This document shows, piece by piece, positions 61,533 through 64,000 of a DNA stretch of 64,000 nt (the first letter of the stretch is position 1; each line of letters starts with the position of its first letter). Origin of the DNA: Drosophila persimilis (lineage: Eukaryota > Arthropoda > Insecta > Diptera > Drosophilidae); contig NW_020825298.1 of NCBI RefSeq assembly GCF_003286085.1, positions 7,254,001 through 7,318,000 of the forward strand, in the 5' to 3' direction. Both the position numbers and the translations under genes were made by a program. Under the pieces are notes generated by a model. That model was not told the origin of the DNA and did no database searches. It was given only the letters and a program-made list of their open reading frames with translations.

Positions 61533-64000
61533 TCCAGACTAGCTCCTCCCTCCACAAGGGCCTCCTCCTCCTTCGCTCCTGCGGGCGCTTGCCTAGCTCC
61601 CTAGCTGCCTAGCTAGCGGTGGCCGGCTCCAGCTGCTGCTTGTGCGCGTAGTATGGATGCAAGATACGGGATGCGGGATGCGGAAGATGCAAACGAGAGT
61701 CGGGCTCAGTATTCATTCAGTGTTCTTTTCGTGTGCTGCTGCTGTGCTGCTGGTTTGTGTGTTTTTTTGGTTTTTCTGTTAGTCTCTTGCCGCATTCTAT
61801 GCTTGCTGCAAGTTGCTGCCTCTGGGCGGCCTTCCAGCCAATGCATTTCTGCTAAGCCTCAGCATCTGGACATGGTCATGGGCGTGAGATGCATATGCGT
61901 GGGCGTGGCAGTGGCAGTGGCAGCAAGTCAAAAAACAGAAATGCAGCGCAAACGATAAGATGGAATGCAAAACGCGCAACAAGAGAACGCAACGCAATGC
62001 AACGCAAAACCAAGAAAAAGAAAAGAAAGGAAAACGAAATTCGAAATTAAATCTCTGCATAAAGAAGCTTGAAAATGATTATCGTTTCAAATACGTAAGG
62101 CACTTAATTATACACGTTTAAAAAACATAACTCAAAAAATTAGCATCCGCACAAAATGTTTGTTTGTTTGTTGTTGTTGCTGTATTCGTGTTATTCGGGT
62201 CAGCGGGCGAGCGAGCGAGCGAGAGAGAGCAATGATATGGAGATGAATGATGGATAGATGGATGGCTGGCTGGCTGGCTGTCTGGTTAGATGGATGGAGC
62301 AGGGACTGGGACTGGGACTGGGACAGAGGCCAGTACCAGTTGTGTTGCAATTAAAAACAATCTCAACGGTGAGGCAAGTGAAAGCTGCCTGGCAGCCTCT
62401 GGCTCTCCAATTGAATTCAATTGCTGTGTTGACTCTTCAATTTGAATGAATCGAATGAGAGTTGGCGAGTGCTGGCCTGAGTATTGGGTATTGATTTGGC
62501 ACAGCCACAGCCACAGTATGGCTAAGGAGGCTACAGAACCATGGAAACCATAACAGACATTCCCTCACACATCTGAGCGGGGCAACGCGGGTGCCAATCG
62601 ACCAATCGACTGCGACCGCAATGAGTCACGAACGGGATTCAAAGTGGAATTGGACATTGGTTGCCGAGATTTATCAGCAGACAGACCACAACGCCCGCAA
62701 GAGCAGCAGCTGGAGCCGCATGACATAAGAGGCGGCTCAAAGAGGCTCAAAGAGGCTGGCTGCCTCTCGAAAGGTGGCGGAGTTCGTTGGCCAGAGTTCG
62801 GTGGCAGAGAGCAAAATCAAAGTCAATGTCATAGCCCAGGGGAGGCCCCTCTCTTCAATAATTAAAAATCAATAAGTGGGCACAATGATGATGGAAGCCA
62901 CCAGACACCAACAGACAAGAGGCCTTGGCTTTGGTTTTCACTTTTTGCCCCAGCGGCGCACCTTGCGATAATTGTCTGAATGGCAGAATCTAAGATCTCC
63001 TACCAGGAACTGGGTATCTGGCACATCAAAATGTTGTCATCATTAGATAAGAGCTTGGCTAACTGGATTGTTTGTGTGTTTTCTCATCGATTACTCAAGG
63101 GTTTAGTGTGCCCGGTTCCTGTGCCTCTGCCGGATATTAAATGGAGATAAAGACACAGAATAAGTGCAATATTTGTGAGTCATTCTTTCGTTGGCAATAA
63201 GAGGGGTTCCGCCAGCGGCTGAAACCGAATCCAAAACAGAAGTGCGAAAGAATTCGAAAAAGATTATGTATGTTTGTGCAAATGCTTCCCACCTGATAAG
63301 GCGGATAGGGGGAGGACCAACAGCACCACCACCAAGAAAAAACTTGAAACGTTCGGCTGGCCCCCTGCCAATGAACTGCACGGCGATGCAGCAATGGATT
63401 TGGATTTTCTTTGGCTTTTGTTTTGCACTTTTGTTGCCTTGAGGAGCCGCACAGCCAAGACATTGACATAGCCACATTCCCATCTACGGGCACATCCATC
63501 CATCCATCCATATCCATAACCATGTCCATTGGCTTGACAACATTTTATTTCGTCAGAGAAGAAAGACACACAGAAAGAAAGAAAGAAAGAGTTGCACGTG
63601 CCTGGAGCGGGGTAGTGGGAGGGGGATGGGGAAAGACAAGCCCACGAGTTTATGAGGCGGAAAGTTTTCTTCTGCTTGGATGGGATGGGGATGGGGCTGG
63701 AGACGGGGATGGGGTGGGATTGGATGGGCCAGAGAGACGGTAGGCAGTACGGAAGCACTCGGTTCGGTTCGGTTCCATTCGAGGAAGCAGCGAACAGAGA
63801 GAACCCAAGGGGAGACGACACACATGCATATGCATATGTATGGGCCCTAAAAACAATCACAAAACAAATTGGAAGCACAAAACGGAGGAGAATTATACTC
63901 TGTAATAAGTCGCGAACCGACTCCGGGATCGATTTGAATGGGGGGGCACAGAACAGAACGGAGCAGAACAGAAAGTGGGGCAACCTAAATGTGGCAGAAG
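61533..64000 (-). other. dock 5' region (UTR, intron or promoter)
   Basis: No convincing gene is seen. GAGC/GAGA repeats lie at 62206-62230, TGGA/TGGC tetramers at 62252-62281, GGGACT repeats at 62303-62325, CATC tetramers at 63494-63512, and GAAA tetramers at 63571-63590. A long minus-strand frame (63264-63983) has no coding bias. An untranslated dock exon may be present but cannot be placed. Confidence 0.5.

Noticed and set aside
63264..63983. 239-codon minus-strand frame near the window end
   Set aside because: Built on simple repeats (CATC, GAAA, GGGAT), no coding bias, no recognisable domain. It could be re-examined if RNA data show transcription.

Overview
The window is eukaryotic nuclear DNA from a Drosophila-type fly. 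Short introns of about 55-100 bp with GT-AG ends, strong C/G preference at third codon positions in real exons, AT-rich intergenic DNA, fly core-promoter motifs (Motif 1, DRE, GAGA runs) and many microsatellites all point there. The proteins read as fly orthologues. dock, drongo, a WBP4 homologue, kraken, aru and dbe lie together; from memory these map to the 21D-E region of chromosome 2L (Muller element B) in D. melanogaster. A dispersed obscura-type repeat and the composition hint at the obscura group, but I cannot fix the species.

Layout: (1) 1-17 kb holds one minus-strand gene, a secreted icarapin-like protein with a 12.7-kb first intron. (2) 20.7-25.2 kb is compact: Fam92 (+), Hsbp1 (-) and dbe/KRR1 (+). 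(3) 25-32.5 kb holds aru (Eps8 family, +) convergent with a tandem-domain galectin (-). (4) 36.5-40.5 kb holds an unrecognised 152-residue coiled-coil gene (-), the hydrolase kraken (-) and a WBP4-type splicing protein (+). The last two share a DRE-containing divergent promoter. (5) 42-55 kb is drongo (ArfGAP, +) with a 9.7-kb intron right after the zinc-finger exon. (6) 56.4-57.3 kb holds a small putative membrane-protein ORF (-) beside a decayed non-LTR reverse transcriptase fragment. (7) 57.4-61.5 kb is dock (SH3-SH3-SH3-SH2 adaptor, -) with its 3'UTR. The remainder to 64 kb is dock 5' flank or intron.

The genes do not form an operon or pathway; they are an ordinary fly gene neighbourhood (ciliogenesis, ribosome biogenesis, actin and receptor signalling, vesicle traffic, splicing). 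The most interesting points are as follows. RFX-type X-boxes sit just upstream of Fam92, a known ciliary gene, and of the uncharacterised 152-residue gene, which makes the latter a candidate cilium component. Fam92 has a possible intronic polyadenylation choice. A coding-like reading frame without ATG runs into the drongo start codon. The galectin has lost its sugar-binding residues in both domains. I saw no CRISPR array, tRNA, rRNA or intact mobile element. Exon boundaries were worked out by hand from reading frame, splice consensus and remembered homologues; no alignment was run.
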